64,000 bases of DNA from Cannabis sativa (lineage: Eukaryota; Streptophyta; Magnoliopsida; Rosales; Cannabaceae). A program made the translations under genes and the position numbers. Location of the stretch: NCBI RefSeq assembly GCF_029168945.1, contig NC_083601.1, forward strand, positions 37,809,660-37,873,659, in the 5' to 3' direction. This document shows positions 60,424 to 64,000 of this stretch, piece by piece (positions within the stretch are counted from its first letter, which is position 1; each line of letters starts with the position of its first letter). The notes beneath the pieces were generated by a model. It saw only the letters and a program-made list of their open reading frames with translations. It did not search any database and was not told where the DNA came from.

Positions 60424-63310
60424 CACACATATATATGTATGGAAGTTGGAACCACGATCTATATGATCTTTTTGAAATTAATTAGTTCACTCAAACAGCA
60501 ATACTATTTAACAAGTATCACTAATAGTGGGATTTGTATCAGATCAGCAAGTACATATAGTCAATTAAAGTGACTCATGAAGTAATCGCTTTTTTCTCAT
60601 TTTCAATCACACTAATTATAACACTGTTTAACTACATCTCCACGAAGAGTTTCCAGTAGCTTTTAATATTCGTACGGTACGACAGTGACTATATATGACA
60701 ACATTATAGTAGGTACACAATTTTATCTTTACTGGTAATAAGTTTTATGTTTTTAGGCATTTCAAAAAATTATAATTTAAAAATATAGTTTATATTATAG
60801 CTGTAGTACCCATTACATTCGATTATCAGAAAATAATATATACTTAGTAGTAATTAATTCATTTAAATCTAGTAGTTTAATGCTCACACAATCTAAACAA
60901 TGTAAGATTGTACAACTCTAAATCTTTTTCCTAATAAATCACGATAAGTAAAATAAAATAAAATAACTCATGATAAGTAAAATACGTGAAATGTCTACTG
61001 CAATTATAATATACACTGTTATGATATTTTTTGGTAAAAATAAAAATGTGGCTTATAGTAGAAATAAAAGTGATGTTCCATCAGAATTGTACAATATATA
61101 TTCACATTGGAAGTTGGTTATAATTGGGAATCATATATGTAAAATGAGCTATATATATATGCACAGGACAGCAGCCATATATATGGTCCAAGCAGGATAT
61201 GTGGGCCCTCATCACTCTCACTACTATTCCATCGCCCTTACCAGCCTTGAAAGGCCAATATCTTCTTCCTCTCATACCTAAATTATACTGTGTGTTCTGA
61301 AAATGACATTAATTATCATGTTTCTTAGACCAATCACAATGATCGAGTGTAGATTAGACTACTAATTCTTTAGATTTCTGTTTTGATTTTTTGATGGAAA
61401 TATAACGGTATTTCACCAGCCCAACTTTGACTATTTCTTTCCTTTTTTTTTCTTTATATAAAAATATTTAAGGGAGTTTTTCATTTTGGTTAAAATATTT
61501 TGAAATTGATGGAGACGTTGATTTATGTTATTGATTTTCAAACAAACAGAAATAACTGAAAAACAATTTGTAAAATATAAATTAAACACACAACAACTTT
61601 GTTCCAACTATCCAATGTCCTACCTCTAGTTAGATTGAGAATGAGAACCTTCTACTACCAAAGAGAATCAACACAAGTTACATGCAGGGTGGCGGCATAT
61701 ATATGGCAATTTGTCATTGGTAACACTCAACTTACAAGTTATTTTTTATTTTAACAACTCAGCTCATGGGCAGATCCACGAACGGAAAACAGTCCCTCAC
61801 AGGGATACAAAATGCTAGAGCTCCTTTAATTGAGTGTTTGTTATGGGAGTGTTAGAATTAGAATAGGTGGGAATACGAGTTCTTCTTCCATAAGTTTAGT
61901 TTGAGTCCCACGAAGTTTTGGTGGATAATATAAATTTTTTTGTACACTATAGTTTTACATTCCCTCCTTTCAGCCACACCTACTATGTCTTGCCATTTAT
62001 TAATTCATGATATTATATAAAAATTATATGGGAATTAATATTTAATTGTATCAAAAAAAGATGTTAAACACCCTAGTATTTTTTTAGCATTTATCTAAAA
62101 GAAACTCTGGCCCATAATTTTGATGTGGAAACAGCAAACCCGCCTCATAGAAAACTCTTCCCTCTCGCTCTCAAATAAAGAAGACTTTCTCATTTTCATA
62201 CATAAATCTCTCATTAAAGTATAACTAGCAATTGACTAACCATATATATTATAGAAGATATAAATAATACAAACAGTCATAATCAGTTCCACTTAGTCTC
62301 CTCTTGTTAAACTAATTTTCAATTCTGTTAGTCTATTCTTATGTATTTAATTTACTTAATTAGCTAGTCTTACTGCTATTTCTTAGGCATTAGTTAACAC
62401 GAGTTTTACTCGTAAGGATTCTTATATTTGCCCATATAAAGACTGTACATATCAATGAGAAAATCGAATCACTTTTTCAAATCTTATATACATTACATTA
62501 AATTTTTTAGGATTTATGGAAAAAAGAAACATATATTATCTCAAATCCAGAGCACAGCATGCACTAGACCTTGTCACTTGTTTACAAATAACTAATGGCA
62601 AATGCTAATTAGTGATTCGATCATTTTAAATTAGCGAAACATAATTAGTCAAGAATGTAAGTTTTACACAGTATATATGATGGAATTTTGAGTCTTTCTA
62701 CAAATAACAGGTTTCTTATCAAAATTTCTTGCAATATGGCTGTAACTTGTACTGTGAATAACTGAATTAACTGATATACATAGTACATAAACTGAAAGCG
62801 ATCGTTCAATTGATAATCAATGTGTGGTTTATACAAATGATCTTTCTTCTATACCGCAAAAACAATAACCATATGCACCAGGCTTTCCTATTTATTTTGA
62901 AGGACCGCATAATATTAATATGAACAAATGTCAAATATCTAAGACCATCATTGCCTCACCAACCCATGCATACTATTCTGCTCATCAAAGTCTTAAGCAT
63001 CCAATGCATGTAAACATATTTTGACTAGACCGTTTATGTTCCTCCTCACTAGTTAGCACCTCCACAAATCTATTACAGACTAACCTGAACAAATAACAGA
63101 TTAAATCCAGAAGCTCATATTGTCAAAAAGCCTTCATGGTTCAATATTTCATCTTTCATCAAATGAATATTTCAGAATCCTGCAGTTGAGGAAAAGAAGG
63201 GATCGGCCTGATATTTTAATAAGGGCAGACTTATAGAGCAGGGTCACTTCTACAATTATATCTATAATTGAAAATGTTTAAACCAATGATATAAGAAAAT
63301 AGGAAACTTA
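60424..63310. other. Intergenic DNA and 3' flank of the HPR3-like gene
   Basis: No further gene recognised. The right end (about 63100-63310) probably contains the 3' UTR of the HPR3-like gene. ORFs at 60970-61281 and 62645-62836 have no family features. Confidence 0.4.
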
Positions 63311-63841
63311 CTAGGGATTGGACACCGGAGTTAATAACGGTTTGTTTAAGAAGAAAGCCTCCAGATTGGCAATCATAACTGAAGCAGCCTTCTCAAAAGA
63401 CTCTGGAGTAAGTACAGCAGCATGTGGAGAAAGAACAACATTATCCAATTGGAAGAGCTCATCAGGAACATTTGAGGCAATATCATTTTCAAACACATCC
63501 AAACCAGCTCCTCTGATATCTTCTCCTACCAAACACCTCACCAATTCCTTCTCATCAATAAGAGCACCACGCCCAACGTTAACAATCACACCCTCCTTTC
63601 CCAAAGCAGAAAGAACTTCCTTGTTAACCATATGATGTGTTTCATCTGTTAAACTACAGCACAAGATGATAACATCGTTATTTTCAGCAAGTTCTTTAAC
63701 ATTAGAATAAAAAGGGTATGTAATGGAAGGCTTTTTGCTCCTTGAGTTGTAAGAGATTGTGCAACCAAATGCCTCAAGCCTTTTCCCAACTTCACAGCCT
63801 ATGCTCCCCAATCCAACAATTCCAACACGCTTTCCTCCCAA
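63311..63841 (-). CDS. HPR3: HPR3-like glyoxylate/hydroxypyruvate reductase, last exon (partial gene)
   Basis: This is the C-terminal part of a D-isomer-specific 2-hydroxyacid dehydrogenase that reduces hydroxypyruvate or glyoxylate with NAD(P)H, a side route to peroxisomal photorespiration. The exon starts at 63841 after an acceptor (TTTTCAG) and reads LGGKRVGIVGLGSIG, with the Rossmann GxGxxG motif, to a TAG at 63313-63311: 176 residues. Catalytic residues are present: Arg in NVGRGALID, Glu in DVFEND, His in VVLSPHAA. The Y-N-S-R segment after the second beta strand, without the acidic residue of NAD-specific enzymes, suggests NADPH preference, as known for HPR2/HPR3. The C-terminus (KPLLTPVSNP) has no peroxisomal SKL-type signal, fitting a cytosolic or plastid form. 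Wording such as NNDVIILCCSLTDETHH resembles HPR3 more than HPR2. The N-terminal substrate domain lies beyond the right edge. Confidence 0.88.
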   Translation of the reverse strand: MGGKRVGIVGLGSIGCEVGKRLEAFGCTISYNSRSKKPSITYPFYSNVKELAENNDVIILCCSLTDETHHMVNKEVLSALGKEGVIVNVGRGALIDEKELVRCLVGEDIRGAGLDVFENDIASNVPDELFQLDNVVLSPHAAVLTPESFEKAASVMIANLEAFFLNKPLLTPVSNP

Positions 63842-64000
63842 CTGAAAATTAATAACCCTGATTCTTATTATTATTATTATTATTATCATTATTATTTTGC
63901 AATGACAAAAATCATAATGTGGCACAACCTACAAAATCTAAATATGCCTAAAAGAAAAAGTGGGATTTTATCTAACTAAACAAGTTGTCTATGTTATTCT
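63842..64000 (-). other. HPR3-like intron (partial)
   Basis: The minus strand just upstream of the last exon is AT-rich, contains an interrupted (AAT)n run (complement of 63863-63896), and has no exon, so the intron continues past the right edge. Confidence 0.75.

Noticed and set aside
61185..61265. Possible miR171-like precursor (GGCCAATATC near 61253)
   Set aside because: Only about 9-10 bases fit the 3' part of miR171 and no complementary arm was found nearby.

Overview
The window is nuclear DNA from a flowering plant, very probably a core eudicot. It is strongly AT-rich, its genes have plant-type introns, and every recognisable gene belongs to a plant family. Species cannot be fixed from the sequence. 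Four host genes are supported: the first exon of an AGL6-type MADS-box gene (minus strand, cut by the left edge), a complete ten-exon GAUT1 homogalacturonan galacturonosyltransferase gene (plus), a complete three-exon gibberellin 20-oxidase gene (plus), and the last exon of an HPR3-like hydroxypyruvate/glyoxylate reductase gene (minus, cut by the right edge). They belong to unrelated processes (floral identity, pectin synthesis, gibberellin synthesis, 2-hydroxyacid metabolism) and do not form a functional cluster.

Layout. 1-1.3 kb holds the start of AGL6 with its promoter. 1.3-18.5 kb is AT-rich intergenic DNA with a decayed LTR (4.5-5.3 kb), a CACTA-like MITE (7.6-8.0 kb) and a candidate 3.95-kb terminal-inverted-repeat element (8.6-12.6 kb). 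18.5-31.3 kb is a dense transposon cluster: a MULE-type element with 10-bp target duplications, a truncated LINE, a 1.5-kb Mutator-like element that received both a CACTA MITE and a 7.7-kb Ty1-copia retrotransposon, and next to it a 2-kb Helitron carrying an exon of an EMSY-LIKE gene. 31.3-38 kb has small inverted-repeat elements and LINE remnants. 38.2-44 kb is GAUT1. 48.1-49.7 kb is GA20ox. 50.8-60.4 kb has a LINE pseudogene with a CACTA MITE inside it, a MULE MITE, a TC-microsatellite element, a Cassandra-type solo LTR carrying 5S rRNA sequence, and an 830-bp inverted-repeat element with tandem GC-rich hairpins. HPR3-like closes the window.

No new multi-gene system is visible. The most unusual structures are non-coding: an array of eleven near-identical palindromes (8 with an ABRE-like ACGTGTC core) in the copia leader, three tandem hairpins in the 830-bp element, two of which keep pairing despite sequence change, the exon capture by the Helitron, and the fully resolvable nested insertion at 20.0-29.3 kb. 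The element boundaries were derived by finding matching target-site duplications and terminal repeats by eye; no database search was possible.
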